A stretch of 64,000 nucleotides of DNA from JAVBQF01 sp031549195 (GCA_031549195.1 JAVBQF010000005.1:36049-100048), one strand, 5' to 3'; counted from the first letter of the stretch, positions 35,536 through 44,612 are shown. Translations and numbers: made by a program. The notes: a model not told the origin generated them from the sequence alone.

Positions 35536-36555
35536 TTATTGCTCTTCTTTTTTAACAGACTTAGCAATACCATAGAATTCTCTTGTTTTTGTCTCTATTT
35601 CATCACGTAATCCAGTATTTTCTTTAAGAAGTAATTTTACATTTTCTTTTCCTTGACCTAATTTTTCTCCCTTGTATGCAAACCACGCTCCACTCTTCTC
35701 AATAATATTAGCATTGCTTGCAAGATCAATTAGTTCTCCTTCTCTACTTACACCTTCACCATACATAATATCAACTACTGCTGCTTTAAATGGTGGTGCT
35801 ACTTTATTCTTAACAACCTTGACAGTTGTTTTAGCACCAATTGCTGCATCCCCTAGTTTTAGTTGTTCCGTTCTTCTTACATCAAGTCTAATTGTTGAAT
35901 AAAACTTTAATGCACGTCCTCCTGGAGTTGTTTCAGGGTTTCCAAACATAACTCCAACTTTTTCTCTTAACTGGTTAATAAATATTGTAATTGTCTTTGT
36001 CTTATTAATAGTACCAGATAGTTTACGTAGAGCTTGCGACATAAGTCTTGCTTGTAATCCTACGTGTGAATCTCCCATTTCTCCATCGATTTCCGCTTGT
36101 GGTACTAAAGCTGCTACTGAGTCTATTACTATAATACTAATAGCTTCACTTCTAACTAAAGCTTCACAAATTTCTAATGCCTGTTCTCCTGTATCAGGTT
36201 GTGATAATAAAAGCTCATTTACGTTAACACCTAAATTCTTTGCATAATTAGGATCTAGTGCATGTTCTGCATCTATAAATGCTGCTCTTCCACCAGCTTT
36301 TTGTACTTCTGCAATTGCGTGTAATGCAAAAGTAGTTTTACCACTTGATTCAGGTCCATAAATTTCTACTATTCTTCCCTTTGGATATCCTCCAACACCT
36401 AATGCTATATCTAAAGATATTGACCCAGAAGAGCAAACATCTACTTCCATATGTTTACTTTCTCCTAATTTCATTATTGATCCTTTACCAAATTGTTTTT
36501 CAATATCACTTAATACTTGTTCTAATGTTTTATCTCCATTTGCTAGTTTGCTCAT
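35536..36555 (-). CDS. recA: Recombinase RecA
   Basis: A 339-residue RecA with Walker A GPESSGKTT, the AEHALDPNYAKNLGV segment, the L2 loop region INQLREKVGVMFGNPETTPGG and a short acidic C-terminus. It carries out strand exchange and triggers LexA self-cleavage. GGAGG precedes the ATG. It has its own promoter with a LexA-like box upstream. Confidence 0.98.
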   Translation of the reverse strand: MSKLANGDKTLEQVLSDIEKQFGKGSIMKLGESKHMEVDVCSSGSISLDIALGVGGYPKGRIVEIYGPESSGKTTFALHAIAEVQKAGGRAAFIDAEHALDPNYAKNLGVNVNELLLSQPDTGEQALEICEALVRSEAISIIVIDSVAALVPQAEIDGEMGDSHVGLQARLMSQALRKLSGTINKTKTITIFINQLREKVGVMFGNPETTPGGRALKFYSTIRLDVRRTEQLKLGDAAIGAKTTVKVVKNKVAPPFKAAVVDIMYGEGVSREGELIDLASNANIIEKSGAWFAYKGEKLGQGKENVKLLLKENTGLRDEIETKTREFYGIAKSVKKEEQ

Positions 36556-36586
36556 AAATTACCTCCACATATTTACTTACAAATCA

Positions 36587-36615
36587 ATCATACAACATAA
36601 AATTGTAAATTGCAA
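36587..36615 (-). promoter_or_regulatory. SigA-type promoter of recA
   Basis: TTGCAA (36615-36610), 17-base spacer, TATGAT (36592-36587). Confidence 0.7.
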
Positions 36616-36625
36616 GATGTTTTTT

Positions 36626-36639
36626 CAAACAATTGTTTG
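36626..36639. promoter_or_regulatory. LexA (SOS) box-like operator upstream of recA
   Basis: The perfect palindrome CAAACAATTGTTTG fits the Gram-positive SOS box, CGAAC-N4-GTTCG, with A for G and T for C at the second position of each arm. It ends about ten bases upstream of the -35, a position where LexA can repress. No lexA gene is in the window. Confidence 0.6.
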
Positions 36640-36666
36640 TTTATTTTGTAATCCTTTATTTTCAAA

Positions 36667-36696
36667 GAAAAAAAGAATTCTATAATAGAATTCTTT
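36667..36696 (-). terminator. Terminator of pgsA
   Basis: A palindromic stem, AGAATTCTA with TAGAATTCT, followed on the minus strand by a T-run. It lies just after the pgsA stop. Confidence 0.8.
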
Positions 36697-36704
36697 ATTT
36701 TTAA

Positions 36705-37301
36705 TTAGCTATTTTGATCAATTATTAATTTCTTATTAATACTATAATACTCAATCATCGAAACAATTGACATTATAGTGGCAAAATATAGTAAGAAATC
36801 TGCCACATTCAAATTCCATAGTTCAAATGGCAAGTTATAAAAGAATGCTAATGAAGTTCCTACCATTAATGCTGCTGTCTTCAATTTTCCACTATTGATA
36901 GCTGCTACTACTTTACCTTTAGCAGCTGCCTCCATCTTAATAGCATTAACAACTATATCTCTTAATACTACAACAACTGGTATAACCGCATTTATATGAC
37001 CTGTTGAAGCTAAAATAATTAAAACTGAATTTACTAATATCTTATCTGCTATAGCATCAAGCATCTTACCAGTATTTGTAACAAGTCCTCTTTTTCTTGC
37101 AAGATAGCCATCTAAAAAATCTGTAAAGCTAGCAACAATGAATAATATTCCTGATATTATATACTTTGACTCAACCCATATTTTTACAATATGCCATTTT
37201 GGGAATTCTATATTAATCATATAAAATGGAAATAACATTATAAATACAATAACAATAGATAAAACTATTCTAGTTACTGTCAATTTAGTAGGTAAATTCA
37301 T
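36705..37301 (-). CDS. pgsA: CDP-diacylglycerol-glycerol-3-phosphate 3-phosphatidyltransferase
   Basis: A 198-residue membrane enzyme that makes phosphatidylglycerol phosphate, precursor of the main anionic lipid. The signature TDFLDGYLARKRGLVTNTG followed by KMLDAIADK has all catalytic Asp residues. It overlaps the end of rodZ by 17 bases; AGAGGTGATG precedes the ATG. In Bacillus the cinA gene lies between pgsA and recA; here it is absent and a terminator separates the two. Confidence 0.93.
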   Translation of the reverse strand: MNLPTKLTVTRIVLSIVIVFIMLFPFYMINIEFPKWHIVKIWVESKYIISGILFIVASFTDFLDGYLARKRGLVTNTGKMLDAIADKILVNSVLIILASTGHINAVIPVVVVLRDIVVNAIKMEAAAKGKVVAAINSGKLKTAALMVGTSLAFFYNLPFELWNLNVADFLLYFATIMSIVSMIEYYSINKKLIIDQNS

Positions 37302-37788
37302 TTACATCACCTCTTATTACCTCATTTAACAATTCTGCATTTATTATTTCTTTTTTAGGCCTTCTCATTTCATTTATAGCAGTCAATATTAATATAGTAA
37401 AAAGTATAATCAAAACAATATTGACTATCATCTTCTTATTAATCTTTCTTTTCTTTATCTTGGTATAAGGAGAATGAACCTTTTTTTCTTTTTCTTCTTT
37501 ATCTTTTTCCTTAGCAGCTTCCATTATATCTTCTAAAGATATTTTTGATGTGTGCTCAAATAAAAAATCATTGAATTCATCTATTACTTTTTCTGGATCA
37601 AGACCTAAGTATTTAGCATATTCTTTTACTATTTCCTTCATACTTAAGACATCTCTAAAAGCTCTTACATTTCCTTCTTCAATGTTTTCAAGTTCAAATT
37701 TCTCTATCTCTAGGTCATCTGCTGCTTCTTCTAGTTCTACACCATTAAGTTCTCGTGTCTCTTTTAAATACTCTCCTAGTTCTTTCAT
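37285..37788 (-). CDS. rodZ: RodZ-like cell-shape protein
   Basis: A 167-residue protein: an N-terminal helix-turn-helix of RodZ type (LGEYLKETRELNGVELEEAA, about 3-65), a basic linker (KIKKRKINKK), one membrane helix (about 128-148) and a very short outer tail. RodZ links MreB filaments to the wall machinery. The extracellular domain of larger RodZ proteins is missing. Start at 37788 follows AGAGGTG; an open reading frame continues upstream only because it enters the RNase P RNA gene. Confidence 0.85.
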   Translation of the reverse strand: MKELGEYLKETRELNGVELEEAADDLEIEKFELENIEEGNVRAFRDVLSMKEIVKEYAKYLGLDPEKVIDEFNDFLFEHTSKISLEDIMEAAKEKDKEEKEKKVHSPYTKIKKRKINKKMIVNIVLIILFTILILTAINEMRRPKKEIINAELLNEVIRGDVNEFTY

Positions 37789-37805
37789 AACACCTCTATT
37801 AAACA

Positions 37806-38159
37806 TAAATAATACTTTATAAGCCATTTTCTGTACCTATTACTAGGTGACAAACATCTATCTACCATTACTGGTCCCTACATCAGTTATGATTCCTTAG
37901 TAGGACTCCTCTACCAAATTTGAGTTTCTCGCTCGTGGGGTTTATCGCGTTCCATTTCCACTGTTTCCAGTATCTTCGTCACTATGACACTTTTACAGTT
38001 ACTCTAATCATAGCCAAAGCCTTAGATCATTTCACAGCCGTTAGATTAACTACCTAGAGTTATTTTTTTCTCTAGCACGATCACTAAAGACATTCCAGTC
38101 TTTGCGAGTATGGACTTTCCTCTACATTATAAAAATGCAGCGTTTGTCAAAGTACTATT
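37806..38159 (-). ncRNA. rnpB: RNase P RNA, class B
   Basis: The catalytic RNA that matures tRNA 5' ends. Read on the minus strand it has GAGGAAAGTCCATACTCGC near the 5' side, GTCATAGTGACGAAG, GGAACGCGATAAACCCC followed by GAGCGAGAAACTCAAATTT, and near the 3' end GTAGATAGATG and ATGGCTTAT. The eleven-pair P1 helix (38159-38149 with 37818-37808) closes the molecule and sets the ends to within a few bases. These blocks match the Bacillus (class B) form. It lies between gpsB and rodZ; its 5' end overlaps the gpsB stop codon. Confidence 0.96.
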
Positions 38160-38493
38160 CATCTTTACCATAAACAATTTTTTCTAGTTGAGAAAGTCTT
38201 TTAATTACATCTATATTTGTAACTTCTTTAGACTCACCATCACTACTTCTGGCAATTTCAATACTCATCTTCAAATTACGTATTTCTTGTTTTAAAGCCA
38301 TTATTTCTTCAAGCAATTCTTCTTTTTCTTTTTCAGACTCTTTCATAAGTTTAAAAAATTGTTCATAATCGCTAATAATAGCATCTAAAAATTGATCTAC
38401 CTCTTTTAAACGGTACCCTCTAGTATCAATTTTAAACTCTCTTTCCAAAATATCTTGTGGTGTTAAATTAAGCTTATTTTGATACATATTCAT
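38155..38493 (-). CDS. gpsB: Cell-division protein GpsB (DivIVA family)
   Basis: A 112-residue DivIVA-like protein. The membrane-binding N-terminus is typical: LTPQDILEREFKIDTRGYRL, then EVDQFLDAIISDYEQF and a coiled coil (about 45-80), with a small C-terminal trimerisation segment. GpsB coordinates class A PBPs between side wall and septum. The start at 38493 follows AAAGGA by six bases. Its stop lies within the first helix of rnpB; gpsB next to rnpB is also the order in Bacillus. Confidence 0.93.
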   Translation of the reverse strand: MNMYQNKLNLTPQDILEREFKIDTRGYRLKEVDQFLDAIISDYEQFFKLMKESEKEKEELLEEIMALKQEIRNLKMSIEIARSSDGESKEVTNIDVIKRLSQLEKIVYGKDE

Positions 38494-38515
38494 CACCAAT
38501 CCTTTGTATATTATC

Positions 38516-38544
38516 ATTATCACAAAAATAGACTATTTTGTCAA
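38516..38544 (-). promoter_or_regulatory. SigA-type promoter of gpsB (and probably rnpB)
   Basis: TTGACA (38544-38539), 17-base spacer, GATAAT (38521-38516), 23 bases before the gpsB start. No separate promoter for rnpB was recognised, so it may be cut from this transcript. Confidence 0.75.
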
Positions 38545-38649
38545 TGATATACTCTTATCCGCAATTATTTTAGAATTAATTAAAAAGCTTGCCTTCCTAG
38601 CATTATACATCATAGAGTTTATAACTTCAATAACAAACGTGTCTTTCAT
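38533..38649 (-). CDS. Doubtful 38-residue ORF or gene remnant
   Basis: From ATG at 38649 to TAG at 38533, starting MKDTFVIEVINSMMYNARKA. GGTGAT lies just before the ATG. The same frame is open for another 19 codons upstream (up to about 38706) without a start, which suggests the end of a decayed longer gene. The gpsB promoter overlaps its 3' end. No family recognised. Confidence 0.25.
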   Translation of the reverse strand: MKDTFVIEVINSMMYNARKASFLINSKIIADKSISLTK

Positions 38650-38783
38650 TTTATCACCAATATGATTATATAGTAATATATTCTCATTAGCATTAACTTC
38701 GACAAAACTAGATTAAAATTGACTTTTCAACATTATCAAGTAGGGGGAAAACAATTTCTACTCACATTAGCTGAAGATGAGGA

Positions 38784-39032
38784 ATGGAAAAGATTAACAA
38801 TTACTTTAGTCAATTCAATGGTCGTAGTGTTGACAGATTACCAATATGGAAAGATACCTGCACTATAAAGGAAAATATACTTGGAAAAGAGGAAACCAGT
38901 TTTACACTTTCGCCACTTTCTCTTCTTGGAAAGAAACAAACTGGTATTGATATATTTAGTTCGAAAAAAGCAAAAATCCTAACTCCTCCATCTATAATGG
39001 TTGGATTTAAAAGTTTAAATATAGGCAGATAG
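38784..39032 (+). other. Doubtful 82-residue open frame; otherwise empty region 38650-39080
   Basis: An 82-codon frame starting ATG at 38784 ends at a small hairpin followed by six T (39022-39042), as if a plus-strand transcript ended here. But AGGA abuts the ATG directly, the protein (with GKEETSFTLSPLSLLGKKQ) matches nothing I know, and another plus frame (38719-38865) and a minus frame overlap it equally well. It may be a decayed gene. TATAAT at 39083-39088 is the likely -10 of recU. Confidence 0.25.
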
Positions 39033-39105
39033 CCTTTTTTATTTTTCACAAATCATTAGTAGATATTTATTCACTTTTATAGTATAATTTAACATAGGTG
39101 GTTTT

Positions 39106-39690
39106 ATGTTGTATCCAAAGGGCATCAAAGTAGCAAATCAAACAAATAAAGACAATATAAAGTATGATAATAGAGGTATGGGTTTAGAGAATGATATCAA
39201 TATTACAAATGAGCATTATGCTCATTGTGGCACTGGATTCATCTATAAAAAACCAACCCCTATTCAAATAACAAAAGTTGACTACACTAATAGAAGTGCA
39301 GTAATAAAAGAGGCTTTCTTTAAAGAACCATCTACAACTGATTATAACGGATTATATAAAGGTAAATATATAGACTTTGAGGCTAAAGAAACAAACAGTG
39401 TAACTTCATTTCCACTTAGCAATATTCATAAACATCAAATTAATCATATTAAGAATATAATTAATAATGATGGCATTGCATTTATTATAGTAAGATTTAC
39501 CAGACTATTGGAAACATATTTATTACTTGGAAATGATTTCATTAATTTCATTGAAAATAATGATAGAAAATCAATACCTGTAAGTTATTTTAAAGAGTTA
39601 GGTTACCTAATAAAAGATAAGTATAGTCCTAGATGTGATTATTTGAGTATTATAGATAATATTTATGGAGGTATAAATAGTGAAAAATAA
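39106..39690 (+). CDS. recU: Holliday junction resolvase RecU
   Basis: A 194-residue endonuclease that cuts Holliday junctions. The N-terminal RGMGLENDINITNEHY replaces the usual NRGxxFE block, and the nuclease centre GLYKGKYIDFEAKET gives the Asp, Glu and Lys of the fold, followed by FPLSNIHKHQINHI. AGGTGG precedes the ATG. The last 11 bases overlap the PBP gene, the recU-ponA pairing known from Bacillus. Confidence 0.93.
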   Translation: MLYPKGIKVANQTNKDNIKYDNRGMGLENDINITNEHYAHCGTGFIYKKPTPIQITKVDYTNRSAVIKEAFFKEPSTTDYNGLYKGKYIDFEAKETNSVTSFPLSNIHKHQINHIKNIINNDGIAFIIVRFTRLLETYLLLGNDFINFIENNDRKSIPVSYFKELGYLIKDKYSPRCDYLSIIDNIYGGINSEK

Positions 39691-42535
39691 AAATAGTAAA
39701 GAAAAGAAAAGTACAGATAAAAAAGTAAGTTCATATACGAAAAAAGAATTAAAAGAGAATTATATAGTTATTGGAATATTTTTGTTAATATCATTTATAC
39801 TTGGATTAATCTTTATGGATTTTATGTTCGCAGGTATATTGGTTGGTGGATTAATATTAATTATGTTGTTATCCATGCTCGTTAGTAAGTTAAGAAGAAA
39901 AAGATGGCTTAGAATTACTATTAATATCTTAACAATATTCTTCTTAATCGCGTGCATTGCTGCAATGGGCGGAGTTGGATGGTTCTTAAATTATGTTGTA
40001 TCCAATGCCCCTGATTTTGATCCTAATCAATTAGTTATGACTCAAACTTCCATCATCTATGATAATAAAGAAAATAGTGTTATAGAACTTGGAACAGAGA
40101 AACGTGAAATAATCTCTTATGAAGAGATGAGTCAATCATTAATAGATGCTTTAATTGCGACTGAAGATGCCAGATTTTTTCAACATAATGGATTTGATGC
40201 TGCAAGGTTTACTTTAGCATCATTAAAACAAGCAACTGGTGATACTGATGCTGGTGGAGCTTCTACTATTACTATGCAGGTTGCAAAGAATGCCTACACT
40301 TCAAGAACAGATAAAGGATTTGAAGGTATAGTTCGTAAATTTACAGATATATATTTATCAGTATTTAGAATAGAAAAACAATACTCAAAGCAAGAGATCA
40401 TAGAGTTTTATGTTAACAACCATTTCCTTGGTGTAGCATATGGTGTTGAACAAGCAAGTAGAGAATACTTTGGTAAAAATGCAGCGGATCTTACTTTATC
40501 AGAAGCAGCCCTTTTAATAGGTCTATTTAAATCACCAGCTTATTACAATCCTTTTAAGAACCCTGATGCTGCAACATCAAGAAGATTAACTGTATTAAAC
40601 TTAATGCTACATCACGGTTATATAACTGAAGAAGAAAGAGATTTAGCAGCAGCTATACCGGTTGAAAGCTTATTAAAGCAATCAAGTACTGCTGCACAAC
40701 CTTATCTTTCATATATTAACGAAGTAATTGAAGAGGCAATTAAAGTATATGGTATTAACCCAAGTACTACATCTGTATTAGTATATACTAACTTAGATAC
40801 ATCAAAGCAACAAGTTGTAGATGACATCATGAATGGTAAAACTTATACATGGCTTAATCCAGAAGTTCAAGCAGGTGTGGCTGTCGTGGATGTATGGAGT
40901 GGAAAATTACTTGCTGTTGGTGCTGGTAGAAATATAGACTCGCTAAGACAGATGAGCTATGCGTCGATGACAAATCGTCAAATAGGATCAGTAGCTAAAC
41001 CTTTATTTGATTATGGGCCAGGTATTGAATATAATAACTGGTCAACATATAAATTATTTGATGATAAACAATACTACTATAGTAGTGGTCAAGAAATACG
41101 AAATTCTGATAGAACTTATAGAGGAATTATGACACTACGTTGGGCTCTTGCTGACTCTAGAAATATACCAGCATTACAAGCATTCCAACAAGTAGATAAT
41201 AAAAAAATATTACAATTTGTTAAAAGTCTTGGAATAAAACCTGAAGAATCTAATGGATATCTACATGAAGCTCATTCGATTGGAGCATTTAATGGATCTA
41301 ATCCTTTGGAAATGGCAGCAGCTTATGCAGCATTTGCAAATGGTGGTACTTATTATGAGCCATATGCAATTACAAAAATTATTTTAAGAGATACTGGAGA
41401 AGTTTATACACACGAAGAAAAAAGTACTAAGGTTATGAGTGATTCAACAGCATTCATGATTACAGATTGTTTAAAAACTTCTGTTGATCAAGGTATTGCC
41501 TATGTTGCAAAAGTTAACGGTGTCAATGTAGCTGCTAAAACAGGTACAACAAACTTTACAGAAGCAATTCAAAGAGCAAAGGGATTACCCAGTTCTGCAA
41601 TCAATGATGCTTGGGTAGTTGGATATGATCCTGATACGGCAATTGGATTGTGGTATGGATATGAACCAATAAGCACAAAGTATTATACAACTGTAATAAC
41701 TGCGTCACAACAAAGACAAAAGTTATTTAATGCACTAGGTAGCAGGATATTTGCAAAATCAGGTAAAAGCTTTAAGATACCAAATAGTGTTGTTAAGGTC
41801 GGTGTTGAGATGGGATCAGATATTAATGATAATCCTAAATTAGCTGGTGCTAACACACCAACAGATAAAATAATCTATGAATATTTTAAAAAAGGAACTG
41901 AACCAACTGAAACATCAACAGCATATGACAAATTAGCAAATGTAACCGGATTAAAAGTTACTTACAATCCAAGTACACTTACTACAAGTATTGCTTGGAA
42001 TACTCTAAACGCACCTGATTCAAATGTTAAGGATGCTGGAAGTTTCGGATATAGAGTATATAAGGATAGTACATATTTAGGATTTACTACCCAAAATAAG
42101 TTTACAATAGCTAATGACTCTGATCCGGCGGCCACTTATAAAATCATAACAAGCTATGAGAATAATAATTCAAATAACAGTAGTGGTACTACTTATACAT
42201 TAAGTAATGCTAGCCTACATACATACACATTAAAATTAAATACAACAGTAAAGACCACTACAGAATATGTTGTTGGAACGAACTTAAGTGCCAGTGATTT
42301 TGAACCAAGTAAAGCAGATTTAATTTTAACAGAAGATGATGTTGTCATAACATCTAAACTTAAGGCTTCACAAATAACAGTAACAAAATATGATTCTGCA
42401 AACAATGTTGTTGGGAACATAAGTACATTAAATGAAGAAACCTACACGATAACATATGATATCAATTATTATGGTTACACTAAGTCAATATCTAGAACAG
42501 TTAAAATTAAACCAGAAACAATACCTACACCATAA
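39680..42535 (+). CDS. Class A penicillin-binding protein
   Basis: A 951-residue bifunctional wall synthase. The hydrophobic N-terminus seems to hold three membrane helices (28-50, 52-70, 80-105), more than the single one usual for class A PBPs. The GT51 glycosyltransferase has ATEDARFFQHNG with catalytic E162 and GGASTITMQVAKN. The transpeptidase boxes are SVAK, SRN and KTG (AAKTGTTNFT). A fibronectin-like region and a further beta-domain form the C-terminal 270 residues. The start is GTG at 39680, after GGAGG. GpsB, encoded nearby, is the usual partner of such PBPs. Confidence 0.95.
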   Translation: MKNKNSKEKKSTDKKVSSYTKKELKENYIVIGIFLLISFILGLIFMDFMFAGILVGGLILIMLLSMLVSKLRRKRWLRITINILTIFFLIACIAAMGGVGWFLNYVVSNAPDFDPNQLVMTQTSIIYDNKENSVIELGTEKREIISYEEMSQSLIDALIATEDARFFQHNGFDAARFTLASLKQATGDTDAGGASTITMQVAKNAYTSRTDKGFEGIVRKFTDIYLSVFRIEKQYSKQEIIEFYVNNHFLGVAYGVEQASREYFGKNAADLTLSEAALLIGLFKSPAYYNPFKNPDAATSRRLTVLNLMLHHGYITEEERDLAAAIPVESLLKQSSTAAQPYLSYINEVIEEAIKVYGINPSTTSVLVYTNLDTSKQQVVDDIMNGKTYTWLNPEVQAGVAVVDVWSGKLLAVGAGRNIDSLRQMSYASMTNRQIGSVAKPLFDYGPGIEYNNWSTYKLFDDKQYYYSSGQEIRNSDRTYRGIMTLRWALADSRNIPALQAFQQVDNKKILQFVKSLGIKPEESNGYLHEAHSIGAFNGSNPLEMAAAYAAFANGGTYYEPYAITKIILRDTGEVYTHEEKSTKVMSDSTAFMITDCLKTSVDQGIAYVAKVNGVNVAAKTGTTNFTEAIQRAKGLPSSAINDAWVVGYDPDTAIGLWYGYEPISTKYYTTVITASQQRQKLFNALGSRIFAKSGKSFKIPNSVVKVGVEMGSDINDNPKLAGANTPTDKIIYEYFKKGTEPTETSTAYDKLANVTGLKVTYNPSTLTTSIAWNTLNAPDSNVKDAGSFGYRVYKDSTYLGFTTQNKFTIANDSDPAATYKIITSYENNNSNNSSGTTYTLSNASLHTYTLKLNTTVKTTTEYVVGTNLSASDFEPSKADLILTEDDVVITSKLKASQITVTKYDSANNVVGNISTLNEETYTITYDINYYGYTKSISRTVKIKPETIPTP

Positions 42536-42560
42536 AAGGCAGAACAATCTGCCTTTTTGT
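42534..42560 (+). terminator. Terminator of the recU-PBP operon
   Basis: AAAGGCAGA with TCTGCCTTT around ACAA, then a T-run, at the PBP stop codon. The other strand ends the ZIP operon in the same place. Confidence 0.88.
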
Positions 42561-42562
42561 TT

Positions 42563-43309
42563 TTAAATTAGAAAGTGACATATTATCATCACTAAAATAC
42601 CAAACACTATATATTTAGCAATTGTTCCTTTGCTACTGTATTTAAATGAAGTAGGCAATAATTCGTACATTGATATGTGTATCATTAAACCACTAATTAT
42701 TGCATATAACGCACTAAAAACATATTCATTTATATAGGGCAATAAAAAAAAGTATGCCAGTATTGCTCCAACTAGTTCTGAAAATCCTGCTACAAAAGTA
42801 TAGAATAATGCTTTAATTTTACTTTTTGTACTATAGTAAATTGGTACAGCTATACTAATACCTTCTGGTATATTATGAAAGCTTATTGCTAGAGCTAAAA
42901 TAACACCGAATTTAATATTATCATTAGCTGTTATAAATGTTGCAATACCTTCTGGTATATTATGTAACATTAATATAAACATGGATAATATTCCCGTTCT
43001 AAATAGTTTATTATTATCATTACTAGGAACAATTTTATTAATAAAAATTGATATTATTAACCCTACAACTAAAAATAAAGAAAGAATTAATATTATTGGT
43101 ATAGTAGCATATTTATTACTCAATATATCAATTGATGCTGGCAATAAATCTGTAGCACATATCGTAATCATCACACCACTTGCAAAGGCAAGAGAGGCTC
43201 CAATAATCTTATCAACATTCTTTACCCTAAAAAAAATAATTATAGTGCCAATCATTGTGGATAAACCCGCTAGTCCACTAATAATAAAACTATAATTAAT
43301 ATCATTCAT
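42563..43309 (-). CDS. ZIP-family metal transporter (ZupT-like)
   Basis: A 248-residue protein with eight membrane helices that brings divalent metal, mainly zinc, into the cell. The metal-binding helix IV has HNIPEGIATF and helix V SFHNIPEGISIAVP. The variable His-rich loop is short. The start at 43309 follows AGGTGA; the nth stop is nine bases upstream. Last gene of cca-dnaD-nth-zip. Confidence 0.92.
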   Translation of the reverse strand: MNDINYSFIISGLAGLSTMIGTIIIFFRVKNVDKIIGASLAFASGVMITICATDLLPASIDILSNKYATIPIILILSLFLVVGLIISIFINKIVPSNDNNKLFRTGILSMFILMLHNIPEGIATFITANDNIKFGVILALAISFHNIPEGISIAVPIYYSTKSKIKALFYTFVAGFSELVGAILAYFFLLPYINEYVFSALYAIISGLMIHISMYELLPTSFKYSSKGTIAKYIVFGILVMIICHFLI

Positions 43310-43318
43310 AATAGTCAC

Positions 43319-43954
43319 CTATTTAACTATATGACCATTTTTATAAAACTTACATATCTCTTTTAACTTACATGGATCGCAGTCCGGTTTTACAGCTTTA
43401 CAATTATATCTACCAAATAAAACAAGCTGATAATGTCTTTTTGACCAAGTTTCTTTTAGAAATGCCTTCATAAGTTTTTTTTCTATTTTTGATACATCAT
43501 CACTTTTCTTTGCAATACCAAGTCTCTTACTTACTCTTGTAACATGTGTATCTACAGCTATTGCAGGAACATCAAAAAGTGTACTTAAAACAACATTAGC
43601 TGTTTTATGACCAACCCCTGGCATACTTTCTAATAACTTTCTATCATTAGGCACTACCCCATCACAGTTTTGAAGTAATATTGTTGCAATACCTTTAATG
43701 AAGGCTGCCTTCTTACGAAATGTACCAATCGGTCTAATAATATTACTTATATCTTCTTCTTTTGCCATGCTTAATTTAGTTAAATTATCATATATATCAA
43801 ACAATATAGAAGTAACTGAGTTTACCCTCTTATCCGTTGTTTGAGCACTTAAAACCACTGCCATCAACAATTCATAATCCTTATGATATATAAGCTCTAT
43901 TGGTGGATTATCATAAAGTTCATCTAGATAATCTTCTATCTTTGACATTTCCAT
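43319..43954 (-). CDS. nth: Endonuclease III
   Basis: A 211-residue base-excision repair enzyme that removes oxidised pyrimidines and nicks the abasic site. The helix-hairpin-helix MPGVGHKTANVVL contains catalytic K117; D135 follows in AIAVDTHVTR. The 4Fe-4S loop has four Cys (CKAVKPDCDPCKLKEIC). The ATG overlaps the dnaD stop by one base. The dnaD-nth pair is common in Bacilli. Confidence 0.96.
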   Translation of the reverse strand: MEMSKIEDYLDELYDNPPIELIYHKDYELLMAVVLSAQTTDKRVNSVTSILFDIYDNLTKLSMAKEEDISNIIRPIGTFRKKAAFIKGIATILLQNCDGVVPNDRKLLESMPGVGHKTANVVLSTLFDVPAIAVDTHVTRVSKRLGIAKKSDDVSKIEKKLMKAFLKETWSKRHYQLVLFGRYNCKAVKPDCDPCKLKEICKFYKNGHIVK

Positions 43955-44604
43955 TATTCTTCCATCCAATCATAATCAAATAATTGAGGTTTCTCTTTTG
44001 TCTCTTTAAATGACACTCTATTTTTATCAATATCTTCTTTATTTTTAAAGCCTTTTTTACTCCATTCATAAAGTATTTTATCGATATACCTCAAATTAGC
44101 AACACCATTAAACGAAGCCTCTTTTACAGCTTCCTTAATAAGTTCCTCACTATAATTACTATCTAACCAGGCTTTTATTATTTCATATTCAATTGGAGTT
44201 AATGTTCTCCCAAATTCACGTTCAATTATTTCAAATATAGTTTTAGCATCAACCTCACTAGTAGTATTAAACTCTTCTACTAAGAACTTAGATAATTTTT
44301 CATAAAACAAGTCTAAGGATATATACTCTTCGGTTATATTCTTCTCATTTTTAATAACTACTAAAGCAAGTAATTTTTTATCTTGTAATTTAGAAATATA
44401 ATTCATTGCTTCCCCTAAATTAATTCCAAATCCATTAGCTATAGTATTAACATCGAAAATTATTTTATCTCCTAAATTGTAAAGATACATCAAGAATATA
44501 AATTCGAATAATTCAATATCAAAATTACTTCTTAACTTAAATATATACATGGGTATAGTTAAGTTTTTCTCTTTGACTAATTCTATTACCTTACTATTTT
44601 TCAT
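43954..44604 (-). CDS. dnaD: DnaD-family replication initiation protein
   Basis: A 216-residue primosome protein. An N-terminal winged-helix region (about 15-95, FEFIFLMYLYNLGDKIIF) is followed by the DnaB_2/DnaD domain (FEIIEREFGRTLTPIEYEII, YSEELIKEAVKEAS and GVANLRYIDKILYEW). DnaD helps load the replicative helicase at oriC and at stalled forks. AGGGGG precedes the ATG at 44604. Confidence 0.92.
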   Translation of the reverse strand: MKNSKVIELVKEKNLTIPMYIFKLRSNFDIELFEFIFLMYLYNLGDKIIFDVNTIANGFGINLGEAMNYISKLQDKKLLALVVIKNEKNITEEYISLDLFYEKLSKFLVEEFNTTSEVDAKTIFEIIEREFGRTLTPIEYEIIKAWLDSNYSEELIKEAVKEASFNGVANLRYIDKILYEWSKKGFKNKEDIDKNRVSFKETKEKPQLFDYDWMEE

Positions 44605-44612
44605 AATTCCCC

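Noticed and set aside
37789..37827. Upstream start for rodZ
   Set aside because: The extension lies in the 3' end of rnpB and has no ribosome-binding site; ATG at 37788 follows AGAGGTG.
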